NCBI RefSeq assembly: GCF_009498235.1
Contig: NZ_CP044205.1
Coordinates: forward strand, 2,419,389 to 2,483,388
Length of the DNA: 64,000 nucleotides
Direction of reading: 5' to 3'
From: Candidatus Methylospira mobilis
GTDB taxonomy: Bacteria; Pseudomonadota; Gammaproteobacteria; Methylococcales; Methylococcaceae
This document shows positions 7,942 through 16,572 of the stretch, piece after piece. The notes beneath the pieces were generated by a model. The model saw nothing but the letters and a program-made list of their open reading frames with translations. It was not told where the DNA came from and made no database searches. Each line of letters opens with the position of its first letter. Within the stretch, counting starts at the first letter, position 1. The translations under genes were made by a program, and so were the position numbers.

Positions 7942-9693
7942 TCAAGCGCAGGTATTGTCATTTGTCACGATGTTGAACTGAATTAAACCGCCGCGGCTAC
8001 CGCCTTGCAACGCACAGGAAACACCGGCCGGTGCGCAGTAATCAGCCAATACGACGTCGAACGCCAACGATTTCCCGGCAACGTCGTAAGCGAACGTCGC
8101 GCCTTCCAAAGCGGGATAGGCAATATCCGGAGCGGCGGTCAAGGTGACACCGAACGCTTCGGCGACAGCGGTGAAACTCAGGTGGTCGCTGGGGCCGGTG
8201 GCAGTCCATGACGCCCTGAAGTCGCATGCGGCCGACAGTTCCAGTGCAAATGGCCGGCCGCAAATATCAACCGCCGCTTCCCAAAATCCGTTGTCGATAG
8301 TGACGATACAGCGTAATTGAGCGCCGGCAATCTCAAGCGCGCCGTCGAAAGCAAGACGCTCGACCGCCAAGTCCAGGGAAACCTGAATGTCGTTTAGCGG
8401 GAGTCCGAATAGCGCGGAAGATACCTCGGCCTGCAAACTCAACTGATTCGCCAGACCAGAGACGAGACTACCGATGGAAATTTGCTCGATACCGCCATAA
8501 AAAACCAGCGCTCTGTCTTTCTGAAACCTGGCGTTGAGGATGACGCGATTGTTCGAATCGATATAAAAACAGACCGTCACGACAGCTTCCGTTTTCTGGG
8601 CGGTAACGACAAGATTCATTTGCGGCGCGGCAAGCACCAGCTTACCGGGTACGATTTCCCAATCCATGTAGGACTGTGCGTAAAGCCAGAACGTTTTGTT
8701 GGGTACGTCGAGGCGTAGACTCAACGCATGAAACATCATGTCGCGACCGGTTTGCTTCAAAACGACCGAATACTCCGGCGCATATGCGGCCAGCAATTCC
8801 GTTAAATAGAGCGGATTTTCCGGGATCAGATTGCCGGTAAGGTAAAGATCCGGAAGTTTGCCGGCGACCTTAAAGCGGACGCCTAACACTTTAAAGGAAG
8901 CTTGAACGGCGCTATAAGCCCGCCGTTTTTCAGGGTCTGTCGCATTCCGAATCACAAAAAAAACCTTCAAGTCATCGAATGACGCCATGCCGTTATTTAA
9001 CAAATCGATATACGGCTCCAAACCGGCCGTAACAAAAAACAGCGGAACGGTTTTTTGCCGGCGATCGAATTTCACCTTTAAATCAAGCGACAGAAGCGAA
9101 AACTGCACTTTCAAATTATCCGGCATCAGATTGATCCAACTATCATCACCGCACAGTTCACTCAAAATTTCCAGATTTGCGCCGCCGTTCAAAACCAGCG
9201 CAGCATTTAGTACCCATAAGGTATTATCCCCATTTGGAAAATCCACACTGGCAGTTAATTCGGCCTGTTGCAATTCGATGAATCCCTTAAGTCCGCCGTT
9301 AGTGAGCGATATATCGCCCATACCTGAATCACCGGAAAATGAAATAAGAGCGGTATTAAAAAATACAGATAGCGTATTCAGTTTAAACCAGTCTATGCCG
9401 TCAATCTTGAAAATAAGATCAGGACGTAAAGAGCCGCCAAGCGTAAAGTTATAGCGCATTGCGCTGGCCTGGGTCAGATCGCCTTTGAAATCAACTGTTT
9501 CTCCGGAGAAGTTAAGTTTACCGGTAACCGTCAATGACCGGGCGTTGGCGTCGAGGATTACTTGCGAGTCCGAGTTGCCTGCCGCTTCAAACAACCCGGC
9601 CAAGTCGTGAAACTCCTCGATACCTTGAATAAACAGTTTTCCGTCAAGAATGTTGTTATCGATCAGTCTATACAGTTCTGAAACGGTACGCAT
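7942..9693 (-). CDS. Beta-rich protein of unknown function in the methanobactin-type locus
   Basis: The protein has 583 residues from ATG 9693 (AGGAG 13 bases upstream); an earlier TTG at 9705 sits too close to that site. It has no signal peptide, membrane helix or catalytic motif I recognise. The sequence alternates short hydrophobic strands with Asp/Asn/Gly turns from end to end, as in LTVTGKLNFSGETVDFKGDL, suggesting repeated antiparallel beta modules. The C-terminus has several cysteines (DYCAPAGVSCALQGG). It starts 75 bases downstream of the LanM-like dehydratase gene, so it probably belongs to the same unit. I do not assign a function. Confidence 0.7.
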   Translation of the reverse strand: MRTVSELYRLIDNNILDGKLFIQGIEEFHDLAGLFEAAGNSDSQVILDANARSLTVTGKLNFSGETVDFKGDLTQASAMRYNFTLGGSLRPDLIFKIDGIDWFKLNTLSVFFNTALISFSGDSGMGDISLTNGGLKGFIELQQAELTASVDFPNGDNTLWVLNAALVLNGGANLEILSELCGDDSWINLMPDNLKVQFSLLSLDLKVKFDRRQKTVPLFFVTAGLEPYIDLLNNGMASFDDLKVFFVIRNATDPEKRRAYSAVQASFKVLGVRFKVAGKLPDLYLTGNLIPENPLYLTELLAAYAPEYSVVLKQTGRDMMFHALSLRLDVPNKTFWLYAQSYMDWEIVPGKLVLAAPQMNLVVTAQKTEAVVTVCFYIDSNNRVILNARFQKDRALVFYGGIEQISIGSLVSGLANQLSLQAEVSSALFGLPLNDIQVSLDLAVERLAFDGALEIAGAQLRCIVTIDNGFWEAAVDICGRPFALELSAACDFRASWTATGPSDHLSFTAVAEAFGVTLTAAPDIAYPALEGATFAYDVAGKSLAFDVVLADYCAPAGVSCALQGGSRGGLIQFNIVTNDNTCA

Positions 9694-9768
9694 TGTTACG
9701 ACCAAGCTCCTGTGCCATTAGCAGTGATTTAGTTGGATAATCGACAAATATTAATCACATGATTTGCA

Positions 9769-11934
9769 TCAGAAAACATTGCGACACACGCGTGCTGCTT
9801 CACACTCTTCACTATTTTTACTCATGGCATTCATATTTATACTTAGCTGTTTTAATTGTTTCCTTAACTCCTCGACCAATGCCGTTTTATCTGCGAATTG
9901 TATCTGAGTGCGCACAGCCGCCATCGATGGCTCCGGCAAATACGTTTTTTTATTTCCATCAGTTGCTGCGTTTTCATCGGCATTCACCTTAAAACCAAAT
10001 GAATTGTACAAATTGGCGTCATTGAGCCTGTGAACATAAAATGGGATATCAAGACTGGAAAAGTCCTTCAGGTTATTATCGGCGCTCCATAAAAGCCAGG
10101 CATTTAATGAATCCCATGTTACTCCGAAAGCACGCGAATCCGGCACCGTCATCTCAATCCCGGCGCCAATCCTACTAATATCCTTTCCAAGTTCATTGAC
10201 AATCGCCGAAGGATCGCATGCGCCATGACTGCACAACCACCCATACAACGCGGACTTCGCCTTTACCAATCCCCACGTTCCTTCAGCTACATACCGGGTA
10301 GTTATCATTTCTATATCTTCAAGAAATACATACAGCGCTTCATTGGCAACAACCTTGGTTATCGTTTTTTCAAAAAACTTTGCAAGTCGATCGACATAAT
10401 CTTTAAGCGGATACTTTTCGCCATTTAACGAAACTCTATTTTTTCCATTTTGTTCCAGGCCATCAACATCACTGAAAGAATGCTGCGTGACAAAAAACCC
10501 CCGAGCTTCATCCATCGAAATTACATATGAAAACTCACCAGGATCATGCTCACTATCTATGGCGCCCCATACCCTCATTTTGCCTGAAAAAATAAACGTG
10601 TCCGCCAGTTCGTTGAATTTTCTTTTAAAACTATCCTCCAAATCTATAAGACAAGGTTTATTACCATGTGTAATTACGTTTTGCACATGCAAATCCGCAA
10701 TGGAAAATAAACGGGCCATGGCTATAAGCTTTCCCCATACGGAATAGAATATTTCCGCATCATTTTGCGTTGCATTATTGTAGTCGTGTTCTTCGTGACT
10801 TAAAAACTCAACGTATCCGTAAGACTCCCGCACTGGAATACCCGTAGTTTCTTTTGTAAGAAACAAGGACCCGGGAAAACGCGGCAGGATTTTATAGGTG
10901 GGCAAGGAACAGCCGTCATCTCTCATGGCGCCGTTCAGAATCTCAGACAGGCTTTTCCCTGTCAGGAAATAGTTTTTTCTCGATACGTCTATAATATCCG
11001 CCTCGAACTTTTCCTTATCATCGTTAATTCTTGAAAGCAGCGTATCTTTTACCTTGCCCAGGTCTTCTATACATCCAACAAGATAGCAATCAGCCTCGAC
11101 ATCCCTGGGTTTGTACACCAGTTTTCTATAGCATGAGCGCGTACTAAACGTCAGAATTAAAACCTGCTGCCCCCCCTTATGAAAATCGCTGCCTGTACAC
11201 TCAATGGCGCTTAGTTTTTCCAGCTCATCACCAAAAAATTCGCCAATAAGTTCCCAGTCAGCTGATAGCCTATCGATCAACAGCCGAATATTGCTCAGGA
11301 AATGCGATATCTGCTTATCGATCGCGTATTTAGTGCGTGGATTTCTAATAAAAAACGCATCCAGCCCATCTAGCAGTTCACGTTGCGCTTTGCGCGACTC
11401 ATGACCAACCCATATTTTCCGGTCTATTACCCAGTTAAAATAATCGGCATAAGCCTGACCGTGCTCTTTGTATTTTTTAAGTTCAAGCGACTTGCACTTT
11501 AATCTGTTGTTTTCATCTGCACTGTTGAAAAATTTCGCATCACTTACAAAGCCATCCAGGGCAAAGTCATCTATAGAAGAGGGTTTCCCAACTTCTTTTT
11601 GCAATACACAATACAAATGGGTTCGGCATCGGTTAAAATCAGCCATCACACCCGACGCCACATACTGATCCATAATTCTGGCCAGACTTTCTATAAGCTC
11701 CTTATTCTGTAACGCGCAGGAAAATCTTTTTGAATAAAACAAGCTGCGAGAGGCGTCAGAGAAAGACAAGGCCGGAGCTGTAACGTTTCCAAACTTTCCA
11801 AATAGCGTGTTATATGCAATTACCAGGAAATCATTATAAATAGCAGCCCTTCTCCGGCAGGGAACATTCACCTCGACATGAATATCGTTATCAGAGGAAT
11901 CATTTTTTCTAAATTTTAATGTATATGTCGCCAT
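9769..11934 (-). CDS. Stand-alone LanM-type (DUF4135) lanthipeptide dehydratase
   Basis: This protein of about 721 residues matches the N-terminal dehydratase half of class II LanM enzymes. Motifs seen are RKLVYKPRD (about 270-278), YGYVEFL (about 372-378), DLHVQNVITHG (about 414-424), LIDLED (about 429-434) and DIPFYVHRLND near the end of the domain. These correspond to the kinase-like fold that phosphorylates Ser/Thr and eliminates phosphate to give dehydroamino acids. The C-terminal LanC-like zinc cyclase domain is absent, because the protein ends soon after. It lies 131 bases downstream of the MATE exporter on the same strand. ATG 11934 was chosen; a GTG at 11946 is possible. A substrate is not proven; the MbnA-like core nearby has Ser and Thr. 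Confidence 0.8.
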   Translation of the reverse strand: MATYTLKFRKNDSSDNDIHVEVNVPCRRRAAIYNDFLVIAYNTLFGKFGNVTAPALSFSDASRSLFYSKRFSCALQNKELIESLARIMDQYVASGVMADFNRCRTHLYCVLQKEVGKPSSIDDFALDGFVSDAKFFNSADENNRLKCKSLELKKYKEHGQAYADYFNWVIDRKIWVGHESRKAQRELLDGLDAFFIRNPRTKYAIDKQISHFLSNIRLLIDRLSADWELIGEFFGDELEKLSAIECTGSDFHKGGQQVLILTFSTRSCYRKLVYKPRDVEADCYLVGCIEDLGKVKDTLLSRINDDKEKFEADIIDVSRKNYFLTGKSLSEILNGAMRDDGCSLPTYKILPRFPGSLFLTKETTGIPVRESYGYVEFLSHEEHDYNNATQNDAEIFYSVWGKLIAMARLFSIADLHVQNVITHGNKPCLIDLEDSFKRKFNELADTFIFSGKMRVWGAIDSEHDPGEFSYVISMDEARGFFVTQHSFSDVDGLEQNGKNRVSLNGEKYPLKDYVDRLAKFFEKTITKVVANEALYVFLEDIEMITTRYVAEGTWGLVKAKSALYGWLCSHGACDPSAIVNELGKDISRIGAGIEMTVPDSRAFGVTWDSLNAWLLWSADNNLKDFSSLDIPFYVHRLNDANLYNSFGFKVNADENAATDGNKKTYLPEPSMAAVRTQIQFADKTALVEELRKQLKQLSINMNAMSKNSEECEAARVCRNVF

Positions 11935-12065
11935 TAAGACAAGCACCCTGTGGAGAAAAAATTTGACGTGGTGATCGCATGTCCCGCCTGCTGAATAAAT
12001 AAGTTGCTCGCGCGACAGGAGCTTTATTAACCCAACTATTCAATATTAATCAGGGGGAACGGTTT

Positions 12066-13571
12066 TTATAGTGCTTCATCAGGTAATAGCAAGGTATACA
12101 AGGGTATGGAATAGCGAACGGCCATTGCCAGATGAGGGGATAAACCGGTTCCGGACACCATCCGGCGCGTCTTTTTAATGCGTGGACGACCAATGGCGGA
12201 TATCCGGTAAAACGGCAGCAAATAGCCCCTTCCCATCCACACCATCGCCAGCAGTTCTCCCACAAAGATCTGACTGAAGGCAATAAACGGATTATCAAAA
12301 TAAAGCCCGGCAACGATCACAGGAAAGTTAAAAAGCCAGATAATGCGGGTATCCACTCTGGCGACCAGGTTGAACTGCATACGCGCCAGCAGTAATCCGC
12401 GCTGCAACTGATTGAAGTAACGCAAGGGCAACGATAACGACAACATCAACAGCAGTACCGACCACCACCTCCCGTGCAACTGGCCGTACAAAGTCTTCAC
12501 TAGCCAATCTCCGCGGAGCAGCAGTGCGGCCGTCACCCCCAGTACAGGCGGTAAGCCTGTCCGGCATAATAAATTGAAAGTCGAAATCATGACGAGCATT
12601 GAGCAGCCTGCCAGTTGCTGCGAGAACGAGCGCATTAACGCCATCAGCGGAGCGCTCAGCAGCAACATCAGCGCGGTTCCCATTGAAACAGCACTCAGGC
12701 GCTCCATTTTCATCGGCACGATGTACGAAGACGAAAACAGCACCAGCGTCAGCAATCCGTAAATTTGTGCCGACAACAGGCGCTGCACTTCCCAGCCGAT
12801 ATTACAGACAAAATCCCGCAGCCACGCGCGTTTCGGCCAACACAAACGCAAATTCAGTTCCGTGCGTATAACAATCAAAGACCCAAGGCTGGTCAGCAGC
12901 ATGACAATAACGCCGGCTATGTAGCAACCGTTAAAGCCCCGTGCCCAGAAAAATATCAGCACATAATTCAACAGAATTTTAAGCAGGCACTCGATACACT
13001 TCCAGACGATCACGAGACCTCCATGGTCTAACGCAATCAGAATAAACGTAGCGCTGCACGCAATCATGCGAAATGGCGCGCTGATCGAAAACCAAAACAC
13101 TGCATCGGACGCCAGTCCAGACAGTTCACGATTATCCAACAACAGAGCGGCCAGATGAGGATAGAACAATAAACCGGCCACCGCTGTAACTACGCCGATC
13201 AATACGCTGATCACTATCATTTGCGGGACGACGATTTCAACGTTTCCATCCCGCCGCCCCCGGGATACGAAAACGGAAGTCACTGCCCCTGTTGCCATCA
13301 TAATAATAGCGTCCAGTACGGCGATGCGCATCAGCGCAATATAAGCAATCGTGGATGTCTCACTCAAACGAGACAGCATGACCAGATCGATTTGCAGCGT
13401 CAACTGCGCAATACCGAAGGTAAAAAACAGCGGGAAAAAACCGCGCAGGAATTCGCGCCCTTTCATTGAAGGATTAGGTATAGATCGCTCATAGGGAACA
13501 GATTCTGCTCGTATCCTGCTGAAATCAGAAAAGATACGGAATCGAATGATTTTCAACAAACCGGAGTTCAT
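12066..13571 (-). CDS. MATE-family multidrug/metallophore exporter (MbnM-like)
   Basis: The protein has about 501 residues and roughly twelve hydrophobic segments. The MATE signature region begins at FFPLFFTFGIAQLTLQIDLV, followed by MLSRLSETSTIAYIALMRI. MATE proteins are H+ or Na+ antiporters of the inner membrane, and in methanobactin operons MbnM exports the finished peptide. The gene starts 95 bases after the MbnA-like precursor gene on the same strand. ATG 13571 with GGGG five bases upstream was chosen; TTG 13598 and ATG 13466 are alternatives. The function is supported by family and position. Confidence 0.82.
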   Translation of the reverse strand: MNSGLLKIIRFRIFSDFSRIRAESVPYERSIPNPSMKGREFLRGFFPLFFTFGIAQLTLQIDLVMLSRLSETSTIAYIALMRIAVLDAIIMMATGAVTSVFVSRGRRDGNVEIVVPQMIVISVLIGVVTAVAGLLFYPHLAALLLDNRELSGLASDAVFWFSISAPFRMIACSATFILIALDHGGLVIVWKCIECLLKILLNYVLIFFWARGFNGCYIAGVIVMLLTSLGSLIVIRTELNLRLCWPKRAWLRDFVCNIGWEVQRLLSAQIYGLLTLVLFSSSYIVPMKMERLSAVSMGTALMLLLSAPLMALMRSFSQQLAGCSMLVMISTFNLLCRTGLPPVLGVTAALLLRGDWLVKTLYGQLHGRWWSVLLLMLSLSLPLRYFNQLQRGLLLARMQFNLVARVDTRIIWLFNFPVIVAGLYFDNPFIAFSQIFVGELLAMVWMGRGYLLPFYRISAIGRPRIKKTRRMVSGTGLSPHLAMAVRYSIPLYTLLLPDEAL

Positions 13572-13666
13572 AAAACCCCGTATTCTGTTAGTATACAAAA
13601 TACGGAGTCCCTAGTTAAACCCTTAGGGCTTGTGTCACCAGTATTGGTAAAGAAGCCTCGGTTTAC

Positions 13667-13762
13667 TTATGCGGCGCTGGAGCTGCAAATGGTGCCGCCG
13701 CACTGTGCGGAACCAATTACGTTTACGGTCAAAGCCTGTTTTTTTGCTACTTTGATTTTCAT
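13667..13762 (-). CDS. Methanobactin-type precursor peptide (MbnA-like), 31 aa
   Basis: This short gene starts at ATG 13762 with AGGAG (bases 13771-13775) eight bases upstream. The leader reads MKIKVAKKQALTVNVIG, which closely follows known MbnA leaders (M-T-I/V-K-I-A-K-K, then a hydrophobic L-V-I-G segment). The likely core is SAQCGGTICSSSAA, with two cysteines (Cys21, Cys26) that MbnB/MbnC could convert to oxazolone-thioamide copper ligands. The four-residue Cys spacing differs from the Methylosinus and Methylocystis cores I know. Genes for MbnC and the truncated MbnB lie directly upstream, and a MATE exporter lies downstream. The cleavage point and modified residues are inferred. Confidence 0.85.
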   Translation of the reverse strand: MKIKVAKKQALTVNVIGSAQCGGTICSSSAA

Positions 13763-13851
13763 ACTATTCTCTCCTAAAGATAAGTATCAAACAATACGGC
13801 GGAATTTTCTGCCCGCACATACCCGATCCGCCATAACAGGTATGTACTTTC

Positions 13852-13878
13852 CGATGAATCTGTAGGGCAGATTCATCG
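13852..13878. repeat. 11-bp stem-loop between mbnC and the precursor gene
   Basis: CGATGAATCTG (13852-13862) and CAGATTCATCG (13868-13878) pair perfectly around a 5-base loop. It lies in the 162-base gap between the mbnC stop and the mbnA-like start. No T-run follows on the minus strand, so termination is unlikely. Such a structure commonly acts as an RNase barrier that raises the level of the downstream segment, which would favour excess precursor over enzymes. The role is inference. Confidence 0.6.
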
Positions 13879-13924
13879 AATCTTTATAATTTCCAGCTTG
13901 CGTACATGCGCAGGAAACAACCCG

Positions 13925-14530
13925 TCACTGCGGTATCTCGGACCAACCAGGAAACAAATCCAACTCGAATTGCGGCACGGTAAAATAACCCAGCCATTGC
14001 TCCGGCTTCGGCAACGGCTCGTCCAGTTCAATCAATTCCACTTCGCGCCTTCCGTCAACGGCATGTTGCTTCCATCCGGCAAAAACTTCCGGAAAATCGC
14101 TTCCGCCAATCACGATGCCGCTGTTGATGCCGCGGTCCATCACCGCCCAGCGCGCCGCCGAAGCCGCGATCAGTTTGTGCACAATTTCCGGCGTCAGCTT
14201 TGTGGCGAATTCTGATTGCAGCAGCCAGCAATAAACCCAAAGATAAAACGTCCAGTTAAACGATAACTGCAATTTTTCAGCCCACATCATGAAAGGGCGG
14301 AATATGGGCAAGCCGTCAGGCTGTCCTGAAAGGCCGATCAACTCAGGACAGACATCGTACAAGGTATGCCAATAAACACGAAAACTGAGATCGAGACGAA
14401 CATAGGCGCGCGTATGGCGCGGATAAGCGCCCTGCCAGTCAGGCGTATCCAGCGACTGATGATCCCAGACCGGGTGAGGTACCGGCAGCAGGTTGAGCAG
14501 ATCGGAGTCGAATATCAGTCTCCCGTTCAT
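13925..14530 (-). CDS. mbnC: MbnC-like partner of the methanobactin oxygenase
   Basis: This 201-residue protein overlaps the end of mbnB by four bases (ATGA), the coupling expected for the obligate MbnB-MbnC heterodimer. It is soluble, rich in aromatic residues (SFNWTFYLWVYCWL) and has no signal peptide. Length and gene order match MbnC, which binds the MbnA leader and with MbnB installs oxazolone and thioamide groups on cysteine. Assignment rests on length, position and general resemblance rather than on a single catalytic motif, because MbnC family members are divergent. Confidence 0.8.
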   Translation of the reverse strand: MNGRLIFDSDLLNLLPVPHPVWDHQSLDTPDWQGAYPRHTRAYVRLDLSFRVYWHTLYDVCPELIGLSGQPDGLPIFRPFMMWAEKLQLSFNWTFYLWVYCWLLQSEFATKLTPEIVHKLIAASAARWAVMDRGINSGIVIGGSDFPEVFAGWKQHAVDGRREVELIELDEPLPKPEQWLGYFTVPQFELDLFPGWSEIPQ

Positions 14531-15300
14531 GCTGCCGCTCCTTCCGTATCACAGAAGACAGCGCGTAACTTTCTGATATCGGATACGATGCTGTCATATT
14601 CGATATTCTGATCACGCTCATAAGTCATGGTCGCGCCGGGTTTTTCGAAACGTTTTTTATAACCTGCAAGGAATCCCAGCGTTTCTTCGGACATTAAACC
14701 GTCGTGGGAATCCACGATGACTGAGGGGTTCTCCGTCAGGGACTGACGGTAACTCGCCACATGATAATGAAGGGTCGAGTCGATGACGTTTTCCCAACTG
14801 TCCAGCGCGAGACCGCAATTAAGATAGGCGCAAACAGCATTGGACGCATCGAACAGGGTTTCGGAACCGGTCTCCTTTGCTAGACGCATGAAAAATTCCG
14901 GTGCGTCCGCTCCGCTGTCCATGATCGATGGAAAATTTTCCAGATAAAGCGGCTGCCTCAGCTGTTCCTGCCACCATTCGACTTTTTGCCTCACCCGCTC
15001 GTAATCGCGCTGATAATCCAGTTCCGCCAGATGGTAAAGCTGCCGTCCTTTCGGATTGGAGAAATGCGCCAGATGATCGGAAACGTACAAGGGTTTCATC
15101 GCATCGATAAACTCGCGCAAACGTTTGGCAAACGAGATCAAATGATCTTCGTCGCTTTCCAGAAACCGGGAATGCATAATATGAAAGCCGACCGGACAAT
15201 CGAAGGCCTCTGCAACTTCCTTGACAGGAACATGCAGAAAATTATCGATCAAAAACTCGACGTAATCGACCTCCCCTTCCCCTACCATCTGCCGCACCAT
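14527..15300 (-). CDS. mbnB: MbnB-like MNIO (DUF692) iron oxygenase, 5' end removed by an IS element
   Basis: The remaining 257 residues carry MNIO/MbnB motifs: GFHIM (His40), YVSDHLAHF (Asp75, His76), YLENFPSIMD (Glu121), FDASNA (Asp151), YHVASYR (His180), VDSHD (Asp197, His199) and TYERD (Glu228). These supply the multinuclear iron site that oxidises Cys to oxazolone-thioamide. Upstream of ATG 15300 the frame continues as TFTQGSTLE to base 15324, matching the MbnB N-terminus, but it then enters the IS3 element and meets a stop. The original start codon and first beta strand are missing. Any product must begin at ATG 15300 or an IS-derived start, so the gene may be inactive. Confidence 0.85.
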   Translation of the reverse strand: MVRQMVGEGEVDYVEFLIDNFLHVPVKEVAEAFDCPVGFHIMHSRFLESDEDHLISFAKRLREFIDAMKPLYVSDHLAHFSNPKGRQLYHLAELDYQRDYERVRQKVEWWQEQLRQPLYLENFPSIMDSGADAPEFFMRLAKETGSETLFDASNAVCAYLNCGLALDSWENVIDSTLHYHVASYRQSLTENPSVIVDSHDGLMSEETLGFLAGYKKRFEKPGATMTYERDQNIEYDSIVSDIRKLRAVFCDTEGAAA

Positions 15301-15388
15301 TTCCAGCGTGGAACCCTGAGTAAATGTAATGGTTTAATGAACCCGGACACTTCCAAAGGCAGAATTTATACTGTCAGCAGAGGTGAGC

Positions 15389-15706
15389 ATGAAGACAAAC
15401 GAGACAAAATACAAGCGCCCCAAATACAGTCTGGAATTCAAGCAGGATGCCGCCAAGCTGGTTCTTGAAAAAGGCTACAGCCTGAACCAGGCTGCCGATC
15501 ATTTGGGCATATCATTAAGTGCCCTGGGACGCTGGGTCCGGACGGAACGCAAGCCTTCCGGCAATGAGTCTGCGACGAAAAAGCCAGGCTTGAATCTGGG
15601 GGATCACGATGAATTGATTCGTTTGCGCAAGGAAATTGAACAATTACGCATGGAGCGTGAAATCTTAAAAAAGGCCGCAGTCTTCTTTGCGAAAGAAGCC
15701 GAATAA
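15389..15706 (+). CDS. IS3-family transposase OrfA (helix-turn-helix subunit)
   Basis: This protein of about 105 residues has a helix-turn-helix region (YSLNQAADHLGISLSALGRW) and a C-terminal leucine-zipper stretch (DELIRLRKEIEQLRMEREIL). This is the standard OrfA architecture for binding IS ends. ATG 15389 is preceded by GAGGTGAGC; GTG 15383 is an alternative. Near its 3' end an A6G run (AAAAAAG, about 15667-15673) provides the slippery site for the -1 frameshift that yields the OrfAB fusion transposase. Confidence 0.93.
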   Translation: MKTNETKYKRPKYSLEFKQDAAKLVLEKGYSLNQAADHLGISLSALGRWVRTERKPSGNESATKKPGLNLGDHDELIRLRKEIEQLRMEREILKKAAVFFAKEAE

Positions 15707-15723
15707 AGTACGGGTTTATTCAG

Positions 15724-16572
15724 GTGCAACAGAAGACGTATCCAGTGACCGTGCTCTGTCGAGTGATGCAGGTGAGTACCAGTGCGTATTATGAGTGGTT
15801 AAAAGCCCGACAGGACAGCGATAAGGATCAACAAGATCAAAAGCTTGCCGAGAAGGCGAGGCAGATTTTCATCGACAATAAACAGTGCTTTGGTTCGCGT
15901 CGTTTAGCGGATCGATTGCAAAAACAAGGTCATGCCGTTGGGCGTTTTAAAACGCGGCGCATCATGCGAGATTTAAAGTTGAAGGTTCGCTATCCCAGGC
16001 GAGTTAAGGTCACCACCGATAGTAACCATAACGAGGCCATTTCGCCCAACCGCTTGGACCGGCAGTTCCAGGTTGCCAAACCCAATCAAGTATGGACGAC
16101 AGATATTACCTACGTGTGGACCCTACAAGGCTGGCTTTATGTCGCGGTGGTCATCGATCTGTTTTCCCGGCAAGTCGTGGGCTGGGCGATTGATGATCAC
16201 ATGCGGACCTCGCTGTGCGTCAAGGCCTTGCAAATGGCCTTCTGGCGCCGTAAGCCGCCACCCGGTCTGTTGCATCACTCGGATCGTGGCAGCCAGTATG
16301 CGAGCCGGGAATATCGCCGGCATTTAGAAGTGATGAAGATGGAACAGAGTATGAGCCGTAAAGGGAACTGTTGGGACAACTCGCCGACCGAACGCTTTTT
16401 TCGCAGCTTGAAGCATGAGCAGCTCAACTACGAAAAATTCAAGACCCAAGAGGCCGCAAAACTGAGTGTGATCGATTATTTGGCTTTTTATAATGGCCGT
16501 CGTTCACACTCAATATTGGGTTATCAGACCCCTCTCGAATTCGAGCGGGAATTTTATCGAAACGCTGCCTGA
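15724..16572 (+). CDS. IS3-family transposase OrfB (DDE integrase domain)
   Basis: The integrase-core protein of about 282 residues has its three acidic residues in the expected contexts: VWTTDITYV, LHHSDRGSQYAS and GNCWDNSPTERFF (Glu). It lies in the -1 frame relative to OrfA and is normally made as an OrfAB fusion by frameshifting. The GTG at 15724 is only the first possible independent start. Both frames are intact, so the element may still move. Confidence 0.94.
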   Translation: MQQKTYPVTVLCRVMQVSTSAYYEWLKARQDSDKDQQDQKLAEKARQIFIDNKQCFGSRRLADRLQKQGHAVGRFKTRRIMRDLKLKVRYPRRVKVTTDSNHNEAISPNRLDRQFQVAKPNQVWTTDITYVWTLQGWLYVAVVIDLFSRQVVGWAIDDHMRTSLCVKALQMAFWRRKPPPGLLHHSDRGSQYASREYRRHLEVMKMEQSMSRKGNCWDNSPTERFFRSLKHEQLNYEKFKTQEAAKLSVIDYLAFYNGRRSHSILGYQTPLEFEREFYRNAA

